DNA from: Perognathus longimembris pacificus
Lineage: Eukaryota; Chordata; Mammalia; Rodentia; Heteromyidae
NCBI RefSeq assembly: GCF_023159225.1
Contig: NC_063167.1
Location: 73,811,298-73,875,297 of the forward strand
Direction: 5' to 3'
Length of the DNA: 64,000 nucleotides
Notes under the pieces: generated by a model
The model's database searches: none
What the model was told of the DNA's origin: nothing
Seen by the model: the letters and a program-made list of their open reading frames with translations, nothing else
Made by a program: the position numbers and the translations under genes
In this document: positions 45,653 to 55,284 of the stretch, piece by piece
How the letters are laid out: the number at the start of each line of letters is the position of its first letter
Numbering within the stretch: position 1 is the first letter of the stretch

Positions 45653-46247
45653 CTGTCTTTGCTTTATGGCATATTTCTGTTTTTAGTTATCATATTTTCT
45701 TGACATTCTTATACTTCATTGTCATTTTCTATATTAGAAATGTTTATTCTAAATAATAGTAGGCAGTCTGGTAGTGGTGGTCCTTGTTCTATCATTTCCA
45801 GATTATTATGACAAGCATGGAAAGATCTTTAAGCTCTGGGAAAGTAGAGACAGTGTTTATCCTGCAATACAACCTACAAATGCCTGACATGAAACATATT
45901 ACCTAAGCCAAACCCTTGTTGGAAATGCGGATGGCTATGAGCTTGATAGCTTAATGGAAGAGATTATGGGGTGTAGGATGGCCAAGATAAACTGTTACAC
46001 TACAAATCCAGTTGTAATAGCACTTGTGATTAATTGATAAGTGAACTGTCACCCTTAATTTATATGTTTCTCAGTGTCTAATGATTTTGGTCTGTCATGA
46101 CATTACACATTAATACAATTACAAGTCTAATATATTAACATACAAGTTGTATAGTTTGTTCCTTTGCTATGATTATCTATTTACTCTCTTACACTCCTAT
46201 AAGGAAAAAAAGGTGACATTTAATCACTGTACAAATGACCCACATTT
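45653..46247. other. Unassigned sequence
   Basis: AT-rich, nothing recognised. Confidence 0.45.
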
Positions 46248-46484
46248 TCTGGATGCCTGTGGCTTATGCTTATCTAATTCTAGCTACTCAGGAGGCTGAG
46301 ATCTGAGGATCACAGTTTGAGGCCACCCCAGGCAAGAAAGTTTGTGAGACTTATTTCCAGTTAAACTCCAAAAACCTGGAAGTAGAGCTGTGGTTCAAGG
46401 GATAGAGTGCCTACCATGAAGGAAAAGGCTACGAGCGCCCAAACCCTGAGTTCAAGCCCCAGTGCTGGCACACATACAAAACAA
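46248..46484 (+). mobile_element. B1-Geo SINE
   Basis: Complete, with scattered substitutions and an ACACATACA tail. Confidence 0.82.
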
Positions 46485-47083
46485 TGATCACATTTGAGAT
46501 GAGTAAATTTTCATCACTTCTGCAATTTAGGCCCTAGTTTATATTTTCTCTCTGGTACTTTAGGCTGGAGTTCCTAATGAACATGCCAGGAATGGGTGCT
46601 AGATAACCAGAATATCACTTCACTGGAGTGGGACAGACTGACCTCACTCCTCAGTTTACCCAGAATGAATAAGTGCGGTCCTTCTATCTCTGGACCATGA
46701 CATGAAACAGCTTGGGAAACGCTGTTAGTGACTTCTCTGTGATGAAAAAACAGATTCTTAAATAGCATGGCAGGACATATATAATAGTTTTTCAGAAAAT
46801 GTTATCTTGGGTCATTCTTTCAAAGTTAAACAGATACGCTTTATCAGAAAGTAAATATTTAAGCTTACTCAAAGTCAAAGTTCTTCATGTCAGTTTCAAG
46901 AAACAACTTATCTAAAATTAAATAACAACATACTGAATTCTACACTATGCTTGTCTATAGTTGGTGCCTTCCCACTATAAGGTTGAAGTTTTTATGAACT
47001 GTAGTTTGCTCTACTCATCTGTTACAACTGGGAGAAATGTTGTAAATGGCAATGTTCTAGCTGTGGCTGTCTATTAAACTCTA
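46485..47083. other. Unassigned sequence
   Basis: Nothing recognised. Confidence 0.45.
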
Positions 47084-47329
47084 CTAGCCAGGGCCAGTGG
47101 CTCATACCTATAATCTTAGCTAGTTAGGAGTAAGATCTGAGGATCCCTGGTGTTTGAAGCCAGTAGAGGCAGACAAATCCCAGAGACTCCTATTCCCAAC
47201 TTAACCAGTAAAAAGCCAGACATGTGGCCTAGGTGTTAGAGTGACAGCTGTGAGCAAAAAAGCCAAGCAAGAGTGCAAGGCCCTGAGTTCAAGTACTAAT
47301 ACTGGCACCAAAAAAAAAAAAAAAAAGGA
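47084..47329 (+). mobile_element. B1-Geo SINE
   Basis: Complete, with an 18-base A tail. The A box of Geo is altered (TGGCCTAGGTGTTAG). Confidence 0.84.
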
Positions 47330-48169
47330 GGAAAATCAATATATACATACTTAGTCCTAAGGACACCTTCGTAAAGGGCGCTCAGTAAATGTCCTCTCAG
47401 ATCTGCTTCTCTAAAGACTATTTGTCATTTTCATAAGAGTTGTACAAATAGATGCTAAGTACTTAGAAGCAAGATTAAATTAGGCAAGAATAAAGCATTT
47501 ATTTGCTTTATTAAATCCTTTGAAATAGGACAAAAGTTTACCAGTTTATCATGGATTCTAAAATAAGGCTTTGTTTGTGTTACTTTCAAAAGGCCAAGGC
47601 TTTGGAGGAATTTTTAGTTAACTCTAAGATGTTTTCTAATGTCAACAGCGGGTTCTACTATAATAGAAATTATATGCCAAAGGTCATTTAATGATTTTTT
47701 AAGGTCTTCTTTGTTCTTAATTTCTACATCATTTTGTTGATTTATATCTTGGCTCTCTTAAAAGTCCTTTCTCTTATCTATTGGATTACTTAATTTTCTT
47801 TATTCTTTTTTCTTCATAGATTTTATTTTCCCCCTTCTCAGAGCTTTCCTGATCTTGTGTTTCTCCTTCTGAATATCACCACATTCCAAATGCTGAGTTT
47901 TCATTATTTTCCTTGCCACATACTCCCACCTCAGAATGTTTCCCGGTGTCTCGATCCACTTCCAGGGAGTGTTTGTGTAGCTCTATGTGCTTTCTCACAG
48001 TTGTGTTCATTCCTATTTCATTGGCAAGAAAAATGAAGGCCCAGGCTTACAGAGTCAACTAAAACTTTGTCTGTGTTCCCACTTTGCAGACGAACTCACA
48101 AGAACTGGGGAATAGAATAAATCAGGCAAACAGTGCCTGAAGCTACTATCAATTTAAGAATTGAAATTG
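47330..48169. other. Unassigned sequence
   Basis: T-rich between 47690 and 47870. Nothing recognised. Confidence 0.45.
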
Positions 48170-48409
48170 TCAGCAGGTACTGATGGCTGGTGCCTGTGGT
48201 CCTAGTTACTCAGGAGGCTGAGATGTAAGGCTTACAGTTTGAAGCCAGCAGGGCCATAGGGTCTGTGACCCTCTTATTCCAGTTAACCAGCAAGAAGCCA
48301 GAAGTAGAAATGTGGCTCAAGTGGTGAGAGCATCAGCCTTGAGCCAAAAAAGCCAAGTGGAGGATATCAGGACCTGAGTTCAAAACCCAGTACTGGTACC
48401 AAGAAGGAA
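48170..48409 (+). mobile_element. B1-Geo SINE
   Basis: Complete, older copy without a pure A tail. Confidence 0.82.
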
Positions 48410-48685
48410 AAGAGTCATTAGAAGGAAATCTAGCTTTTCTTAGCCAGTCTTACTAAAAATCAGGCATATTTCTTGAATTTTGAGCTAGCATGCAGCATAA
48501 AGTACATAATCAATTATAGCATTAAAATAAGTAGTTGATAAGGAATATTTGTTTCCATCCATGTAATGATGTGCCCATTACTTTGGCCTGCAGTTAAGAA
48601 GTGGTATCTGTACAGGTACTGTGCATACAGCAGACTGCCAAAAGGAAAAACTAGAATTATTAATAGTTTCTCTTAACACATAATT

Positions 48686-48728
48686 CCTTCCTTCCTTCCT
48701 TCCTTCCTTCCTTCCTTCCTTCCTTCCT
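48686..48728. repeat. (CCTT)n microsatellite
   Basis: About ten perfect TTCC units. It precedes an ID-like fragment and could be the remains of its tail. Confidence 0.95.
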
Positions 48729-48761
48729 ATTTTTTTCTCTCTCTCCCTCTTTTTTTCTTTT

Positions 48762-48838
48762 TGGTCTAAAACTTGAACTCAGTATCTAATACTTTCACTT
48801 ATTAGTAAGCACCCCACCATCCGGGCTATGCCTCCCCC
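48762..48838 (-). mobile_element. ID-like fragment
   Basis: AAAACTTGAACTCAGTATC and GGGCTATGCCTCCCC weakly match an ID complement. Confidence 0.4.
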
Positions 48839-48844
48839 CATAAT

Positions 48845-49138
48845 TTCTGTGCCTTTGCACTTACAATTTCTTTGGTAAGAACTGTACCCTCTGCCCTTAC
48901 CCCTCCCTTCCATCTCAACAGTGAAGGGGATCCCGTCCTAGACGCTCATGTGGGCCTTCCGGATGCTCTGATGCCTTGCATTAACCACGCCAGAGCAGTT
49001 TTCTTTCCATGTCATTGTTTATCATCTGCCATGGAGCTAGCTGCTCCTCTGTGCTAGTTTAGGTTATCTCTGTGTCCCCACCCCTCTCCTCTCCACCCAT
49101 GGTGCCTGGAACTGAGCTCTTTATTTCCCTGAATTCAG
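48845..49138 (+). mobile_element. L2 LINE 3' end remnant
   Basis: TGTGCCTTTGCACTTACAATT, then TTTAGGTTATCTCTGTGTCC and GGTGCCTGGAACTGAG follow the order of the L2 3' end. Confidence 0.5.
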
Positions 49139-49379
49139 AGTGAAGGTCACAAAAGATGGCCTTATGAGCAGTTGTGATTACATAATTTTATTGCTCTATC
49201 GCCTCAAAGCCAAGGGCAACAGAGAGAAAAATCGTCTCCTTATCCATCAGCCCTTTGCTAACAACCTAGACATGAGCAGAGAAAAAGATTACGTAGATAA
49301 AGAGGCTGTGTGCACTCTTGATTCTTTAGCTCAGGCAGGTCATCCAAGCTTCTTGTATGCGCCTCAGCTTTCCTCATAC

Positions 49380-49480
49380 CATTAGGCAATAGTAATGCCT
49401 AAGTCACTGAATTATTGTGAGAATTGGTGCAGAGACTGCATAGGAAAGCAGTTTGAAAACTGTGAAGCATTGCAACATGA
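49380..49480 (+). mobile_element. MIR SINE remnant
   Basis: AATAGTAATGCCTAAGTCAC, TTATTGTGAGAATTGGTGCAG and CAGTTTGAAAACTGTGAAGC match the 3' half of MIR. Confidence 0.55.
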
Positions 49481-49511
49481 GAAATCAGAGAGACATGACA
49501 ATCTGGTAGAA

Positions 49512-49757
49512 AGAACGTGAGGTGTTTTTTTTTTTGTTTTTTGGGTTTTTTTTGGCCAGTCCTAGGCCTTGGACTCAGGGCCTGAGCACTGTCCCTGGCT
49601 TCCTTTTTGCTCAAGGCTAGCACTCTGCCACTTGAGCCACAGTGCCGCTTCTGGCTGTTTTCTGTATATGTGGTGCTGGGGAATCGAACCCAGGGCCTCA
49701 TGTATACGAGGCAAGCTCTCTCGCCACTAGGCCATATCCCCAGCCCCAGAACGTGAG
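49512..49757 (-). mobile_element. IDL-Geo SINE with TSD
   Basis: AGAACGTGAG at 49512-49521 and 49748-49757 flanks a full element. A T/G-interrupted tail occupies 49522-49551. Confidence 0.92.
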
Positions 49758-50269
49758 TTTTGACCTTAGGTGGGATTTTAACCTCCAGACTCCATTCCTG
49801 ATCACTGATCTTCCACAAGGTAAATTCCACAAGTCTGTCAGGGAGACATCATAGCAGCCCAGAGTCTACTGGGATGTTAGATACGATTCAGGGGTACTAC
49901 TCCTATGTTCCGTCTACATACACACATGCCAGCAGAGCTTTCACGTTTTGTATGCGCTCCGTTCCCAGCTTCTGTCCTTTGTACTCTGAGGAGGGCAATC
50001 CATTCCCTTGGGTAGGAAGGGAGAAGTGAGGAGAACTGGTAGCAGGAGGGACAGGCATGCTTAGGCGTGACTCAGAAAGCCCAGGTGTGCCTTCAAATGG
50101 CTTTGGCCAGGTCCACTGCCCCAGCACTCTCTCCAGGGCACCTCTTTGTGTGGTTGCTCCCTCTTCCATATCATTCCCAAACTTCAGATGGAAACCAAGG
50201 CATCCATCCATTCCAAAAAGAAGACAGTGTGCAGGTTACATCTTAGAAACTGAAGGTGCTCCTGTACCC

Positions 50270-50640
50270 AAATTATTCATTCCCATCGCTGTGAGACCTT
50301 GTATGTTGAATATATGATGTTTCATTGTTGCCTGCTGCTATTGAATGACACTTGGGTAGCATCCAGTTAGAGGCTGTTATGAATCCTGTTGCTATGACAA
50401 TTCCTGTGCATGCCTTTGAGGAATCTTTCTCCTCCTGGTGTGCACTGAATGGGGGAATTGCTAGGTCCTATAACAGGACTGTATATACCCCCGTGCTCCT
50501 AGAACAGGATTGTGTGTACCCCCATGTATGCATGCAAATGCTGATACCCAACAGTACTTCCCACATCCTCAACAGAACTTTGTATTAATGCACTCTTTTG
50601 AGTTTAGGAATTCTGGTGGATGTTGTAAAACTGTATAGAC
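50270..50640 (-). mobile_element. Ancient L1 ORF2 remnant
   Basis: GACACTTGGGTAGCATCCAG, GGCTGTTATGAATCCTG, GGGGGAATTGCTAGGTCC and ATACCCAACAGTACTTCCC recall the complement of the L1 ORF2 3' region. Diverged and with gaps. Confidence 0.5.
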
Positions 50641-50708
50641 TTTCTTGAAATATAGCCACTTTCTGAGCCCCCAGAACCTGCAACTCTAATCTTCATGGAT
50701 CATTTAAG

Positions 50709-50851
50709 AATGCATTCTAGGGGGAGGGGAGAGGGGGGAATGAGGGAGGAGGTAACAAACAGTACAAGAAATGTACCCATGGCCTAACGTATGTAACTAT
50801 AACCCCTCTGTACATCACTTTGACAATAAATAATAAAAAAAATGCATTCTA
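50709..50851 (+). mobile_element. 5'-truncated L1 3' end with TSD
   Basis: A 121-base L1 tail (50720-50840) with CACTTTGACAATAAATAATA lies between identical AATGCATTCTA copies at 50709-50719 and 50841-50851. Sense to LRRC8D. Confidence 0.9.
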
Positions 50852-50875
50852 TTAAAAGAAACAAACTAACAGTAT

Positions 50876-51106
50876 AGCCAGATACTGGTGGCCTACACCT
50901 GTGCGTAGTGAGGACTACGCAGGAGGCTGAGATCTGAAGAAAGCAGTCCAAAACCAGCTTGGGAAGGGAAGTATGTGGGATTCTTATGTGCAGTTGACTA
51001 CCAAAAAAACAGAAATTGAGTTGTGGCTTAAGTGGTAAAGCATTAGCTTTGAGCAAAAAACTTAAAGGACAGTGTGCCCAAGCCCTGACTTCAAGCTCCA
51101 GTACCA
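50876..51106 (+). mobile_element. B1-Geo SINE
   Basis: Complete, with an insertion in the B1 body (GCGTAGTGAGGACTACGC, an inverted repeat) and a GT-rich tail to about 51145. Confidence 0.83.
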
Positions 51107-51145
51107 TCATGCACCCGTGTGTGTGCGCGTGCATGTGGGCACACG

Positions 51146-51699
51146 CAGAGGATCATATCATATTTGAAGCTCCTAAGATAGTATTTAGAAGGAAGATGGC
51201 AAATGATAACTATTATTACTATCATTACTGTTGTTGCCAGATGCCTGTGTGTTCATTCAGGGGTGGGAATGGGACATGCTGACTAAAAAGGGAGTAAAAC
51301 ATAATCTCACAAGAGCCATTTGAAGAAACCAGGATTAGAAATGAGACGACTATCAGACACTATGGCAGGAAACTTCAGGAAAGGTTCTATGAAAGTAAAA
51401 GAAGAGAAACAAGCTGAAGGACGTGCAGGGCACAGACCTCTTGGTGTGAGGCACAGTAGACTGTGCTATAGGAGAAAACTCTTTGGGTTTGGAGTTGTTG
51501 CGTGCTACTCTGCTGTTTGGTTTTATTACTGTTGCTAGAAAACTGGGGCCGGAACCGGTGGCCATGTGTGAAGTGACCGTTCTGTGCCGCTGTGTTCTCT
51601 GCAACCATCTTCTCTCTTTCTTCATCTGCTAGAGAGGTAGTCAACCCCTTCCTCTCATGAGAGCAAAGCCTGTCATGAGCACAAGTTTACAAATCACCA
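51146..51699. other. Unassigned sequence
   Basis: Short ATT repeats near 51206-51232. Nothing else recognised. Confidence 0.45.
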
Positions 51700-51770
51700 T
51701 GGAAGCTTTTGCCAGGACCTTGCATATGCTTGGAAAATGCTCTCCCACTGAGTTTCACTCCCGTTTCTCC
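51700..51770 (-). mobile_element. ID-like fragment
   Basis: CCAGGACCTTGCATATGCTTGG and CTCCCACTGAGTTTCACTCCC resemble an ID complement without its 5' end. Confidence 0.5.
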
Positions 51771-52484
51771 AATGACAGAAGTATCACCAGTTCCAAGGAT
51801 CTCACAGTTTCTCTGATGTGTTGCCCTTTCTTTATTTTGTGCTGAACTCTGGCTTCTTACATAGGTGTAAGGTTGCTTTGAAGTGGTGATTGAGTGTAAT
51901 ACAGCATTGCTCTGCCTGAAACCATATGTAAACAAATGTTCACAGGACTCTTACTTAACCTTGTGAAGAAGATGGCTGAGGTTGTGTTCTGTGTCATTGT
52001 ATGCGCACCTGCTGTGTCAGGCACTGGACATACAGGACAAGGAGAGGGGATGGCTGTGGTCCGGGTCCTCATTGAGTTGATAACGCAGTGGGGATAGGAC
52101 AGGCCAGCATAGTGTGGCAGGGGCTGTGGCCAGGAGGCAGAGCCTGGTGGGGTGCAGGATACAGGAAGCTCTGAATTAGCATAGAGCATCTGGGAAGAGG
52201 CACCTAGCAAGAGGGCCCACAGCAGGGTGGAGGACAGATTGGAGAAGGCTGGGACTGGAGACAAGGAGACAGATCACTGGAAGGACAGGGACTGTCAGAA
52301 TTCAGTTCTCCCCTCAATCTTCCATCTCCATCTGACTTTTCTCTAAAATCTGACATGTACAATGACTTTAAAAGTAAGGAAGAATCCTAACAAGGAAATG
52401 TCATGTACAAAGGATTTTATTGTCTCTATTATCTGTGTGATGGCCCTTAAGAGGCATATTCCTGGGATGGGCACTAGTTTGTGA
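51771..52484. other. Unassigned sequence
   Basis: 52000-52150 resembles a mammal-wide ancient repeat (CTGTGTCAGGCACTGGACATAC), not nameable by eye. Confidence 0.4.
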
Positions 52485-52722
52485 GGCTGGGCACTGGTGG
52501 CTCATGTCTGTAATCCTAGCTACTCAGGAGGCTGAGATCTGAGGATCTCAGTTCAAAGGCAGCTTGGGCAGGAAAGTTTGTGAGACTCTTCAGTTAACCA
52601 CCAGAAATCGGAAGTGGTGCTCTGACTCAAAGTGGTAGAGCACTAGCCTTCAGCAAAAGAGCTAAGAGACAGGGCCCAGGCCCTGAGTTCAAGCCCCATG
52701 ACCACTCCCATCAACAACAAAA
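52485..52722 (+). mobile_element. B1-Geo SINE
   Basis: One of the better-preserved B1-Geo copies. The B1 body keeps GTAATCCTAGCTACTCAGG, and it lacks an eight-base TTATCTCC segment in the linker. Confidence 0.9.
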
Positions 52723-53974
52723 ATCCTGTGTGGGGGTGTACTTTCTGTGTACATAACGTCAAAGTGAAGTCACTTATAAATTATGACTCAATGTAGTGTT
52801 TTGTGCATTCTAGACAGAGACGGAAGAAGTCAAATGTCATGAGGTTGAGTTGTTTATCTTGGGAATTTTGCTTAGTTTGATGCCAGTAGCCTTTCTTCCT
52901 GCTTCTGTTCCCAAGCCAGTCACGAAAGCAAAACCATACACAAGATAGAAGAGTTCAGAGTAAGGGGTATTCAGTGGACACAGCCTTACAAAGATGCAGA
53001 GATTTCCTTTTCATGTCCCTACTTCCATGGTAAATAAATAGTAGTTGATACCATACATTTGAAGCCTGGGGATATGACTTCTAATGATTTTCACCAAGAA
53101 TAAGTACAACTAATCATTTAGATGCTTGAAATTCTCAGGCTTGTGTTTTCCCACTTACTTAAGAGATATTTCAGGAAACCACCTATAAATGTGAAGATTG
53201 CTATTAAGGATGGATTTCTGCTGTACTTTCTTTATGGTGTCACCCAAGTCAGGCAGTCAGATCACTTTCTGCTGAAAATGATCAGAGTCCTTTCTATATT
53301 GGCACTGAAGGCCGCTCACATCAGCAGATTAAACTCCAGCTTCCGTTCATTTAAGCAATAAATGTATTCCCCAAGATTTGAACATTCACCTCTTCATTGT
53401 TTTGTCTTTTATCAGTGTGTGTATGTGTGTGTGTTTTAAAGAAATGGTGATTCACACACTGGAATCTGAGAACCTCTTGGGAAAGCATATGCTGCTGCTT
53501 TTCAAGAAGTCAAACCTTCCAAATTCAAGAAGATACACTTGTGATTTCAGAACTCCATTCCCCATTACCTGCCACTAGAAACTGTGTTTCTCGGTTACTT
53601 CCAGAATGACTGTCCTTGGTGTCCTATCATTTGTATAAACCTACTTGGGCTGCCAGCTGGTAGTGAATCGGGTGACCCTGCCACCAGCGCCTGGTAGGGT
53701 GACCTGCTTAACTAAGATTAAAGGTCACACCAGTCCCCAGTTAGTGTTACCACAGATTATTTCATGATTGCTCTCCTCTGCTTAGCCCATGTGCTTTCCA
53801 TAGACTCTGTATCAAATGTCAATTCCAGCTTTATATAGTGAATAAATACCAACTGTATATACTAAGCCCCTTAATTTCAGCTGCCCATGGATCCTTCCTG
53901 CAGAGTAGTAAGTGCTAACATAAACAGGTGTAACAGATACATATGGCCAGGGGGTTTCACTGGCAGCCTTGTAG
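52723..53974. other. Unassigned sequence
   Basis: Two short plus-strand frames (53122-53361 and 53378-53578) have no recognisable domain. No SINE is present. Confidence 0.45.
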
Positions 53975-54060
53975 TCATTACTTAATTTAACCTTTCCAAC
54001 ATCCTTGGAAACTATCATCTATTATTGTACAGGTGCTGTACGTACAGGTTTTGCGAATTA
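53975..54060 (-). mobile_element. MIR SINE remnant
   Basis: ACTTAATTTAACCTTTCCAAC and ATCATCTATTATTGTACAGGT follow the complement of MIR. Confidence 0.45.
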
Positions 54061-54258
54061 TAACTTCTGTCAAAGGTGGAATCCACTGCTACCCAGAGCT
54101 GAGCTGTACATACAGACCCTTCATTTTTGGCTTATACAAATCATCCAGGCTCCTGCCTCAAACCTTCAACCTTAGCTTTAAATCGTCTAGTCCATCAGTG
54201 CTTCCTGCTCTGCCCTTCAAGCTCCAGGAAGCACTAGAGATTTTGCGCAGGCTGCCAT

Positions 54259-54274
54259 TATGTCATTATCTCTT
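54259..54274. repeat. Left target-site duplication of the retrocopy
   Basis: This 16-base copy is identical to 55024-55039. It borders the poly(T) side of the inserted retrocopy. Confidence 0.85.
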
Positions 54275-55023
54275 TTTTTGTTTGTTTGTTTTTTAAAACT
54301 TTATTTCAATGTAACTATGTTTACAGAAATACACTCGTATCGGTTAATAGAATGCAATTTAAGTTTAACTTACCCTCCACAATTTCAACCAAAAATATTG
54401 GTACATGGTTTACAATTTTTAAAAATTTTGCATTTTTTTAATCTAGTACAAATGTATAAAAAGATCCTCTGTCAAATGCTGCTAAAGAAAGCAGCATGAA
54501 CCTTGAGAAATATACCTTTGGTTTGCCTCAGAAAAATAACAAGTATTGCACTGTAAAAGTTTATAAAATTGGTGCAACAAAACATTGTTGTAATGTTACA
54601 ATGCCAGTTTACCAAGTTCAGTAACTTCTGGATGTGGGAGGGAGCCTATGTACACATAGGAAACTGGAAGAGCTATCTGGTTCAGTTAATATTGCAGGCA
54701 TATTGTAAATTTACACAAACCAAGACTCAGATCATTTCTTAAATCTGAATTAACACTATTAGCTAGCTCACGTCATCTTCTGAGGTGAACAAGGACACTA
54801 CACACAAACAGCTGTAAGTTTTTCTGACTTATGCATCGAAGAAAATTCAGTTTCTTCCTCAGCTGTCAGTCCAAAAGTAATAGCATACTAAAGGCAAGGT
54901 ATTCCTTCCACTATCAACATTCAATGGGGTGATGGAAGTTGAGGTCAACTTGGGTTTTAATTTGTACCAGCACTCATATGCAAAACAGCCCCCAAAGTTA
55001 ATGACCACATAACTTTAGAAATG
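54275..55023 (-). pseudogene. Retrocopy of an unidentified mRNA 3'UTR, antisense to LRRC8D
   Basis: A 749 bp insertion is bounded by a perfect 16 bp TSD, TATGTCATTATCTCTT, at 54259-54274 and 55024-55039. On the minus strand it ends with AATAAA (complement of 54300-54305) and an A-rich tail (54275-54294), the marks of L1-mediated retrotransposition of an mRNA. No coding frame of note remains, so the copy appears 5'-truncated and derived from a 3'UTR. I do not recognise the parent gene. It lies only 243 bp upstream of the LRRC8D acceptor, in opposite orientation. Confidence 0.8.
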
Positions 55024-55039
55024 TATGTCATTATCTCTT
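55024..55039. repeat. Right target-site duplication of the retrocopy
   Basis: This 16-base copy is identical to 54259-54274. It borders the 5'-truncated end of the retrocopy and marks the original insertion point. Confidence 0.85.
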
Positions 55040-55254
55040 ACTTACAAGATCATCTTTAACTTTTCTTTTTCCCCCTTCTCTTGTACTAGGAGAGAAAACT
55101 AGAAACAAGTTAGCCATTTTCCTTACCTGTGTTACTGTGGGTGATTTCTCTACTACAGCTCTCTTGAATTTAAAAGTGGGACCTGGATGAGAAAACATGG
55201 GAACGGGCCTAACGTTTTCTCCCGCATTTACCCTTGTTACTTGCCTGTCTGAAA

Positions 55255-55284
55255 TACTGTCTTTTGTTTTCTGCTTTTCTAGGA
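55255..55284 (+). promoter_or_regulatory. LRRC8D: Splice acceptor of the LRRC8D coding exon
   Basis: A T-rich tract (55261-55280) runs into AG at 55281-55282. The exon then starts GA followed by ATG at 55285, so the start codon lies two bases inside the exon and most of its Kozak context, including position -3, comes from the upstream exon. The frame happens to stay open through the acceptor to an earlier ATG at 55234. That 17-codon extension is intronic and is not part of the protein. Confidence 0.85.

Larger units (their letters stand above)
1..55282 (+). other. LRRC8D: Probable LRRC8D intron (3' part) upstream of the coding exon
   Basis: The region ends in a good splice acceptor two bases before the LRRC8D start codon and contains no long reading frame apart from repeat-derived ones. 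Mammalian LRRC8D has non-coding 5' exons separated by tens of kilobases from a single coding exon, so this sequence is most simply its last intron. The intron donor lies outside the window. A short 5'UTR exon could sit inside and would not be visible without transcript data. The content is SINEs, L1 pieces, MIR/L2 remnants and microsatellites, itemised below. Confidence 0.72.

Noticed and set aside
51857..52264. 135-codon minus-strand frame
   Set aside because: No domain, and part of its span resembles an ancient mammal-wide repeat.
55234..55284. 17-codon N-terminal extension of LRRC8D
   Set aside because: It lies upstream of a strong acceptor (AG at 55281-55282). The 858-residue start at 55285 matches the mammalian protein.
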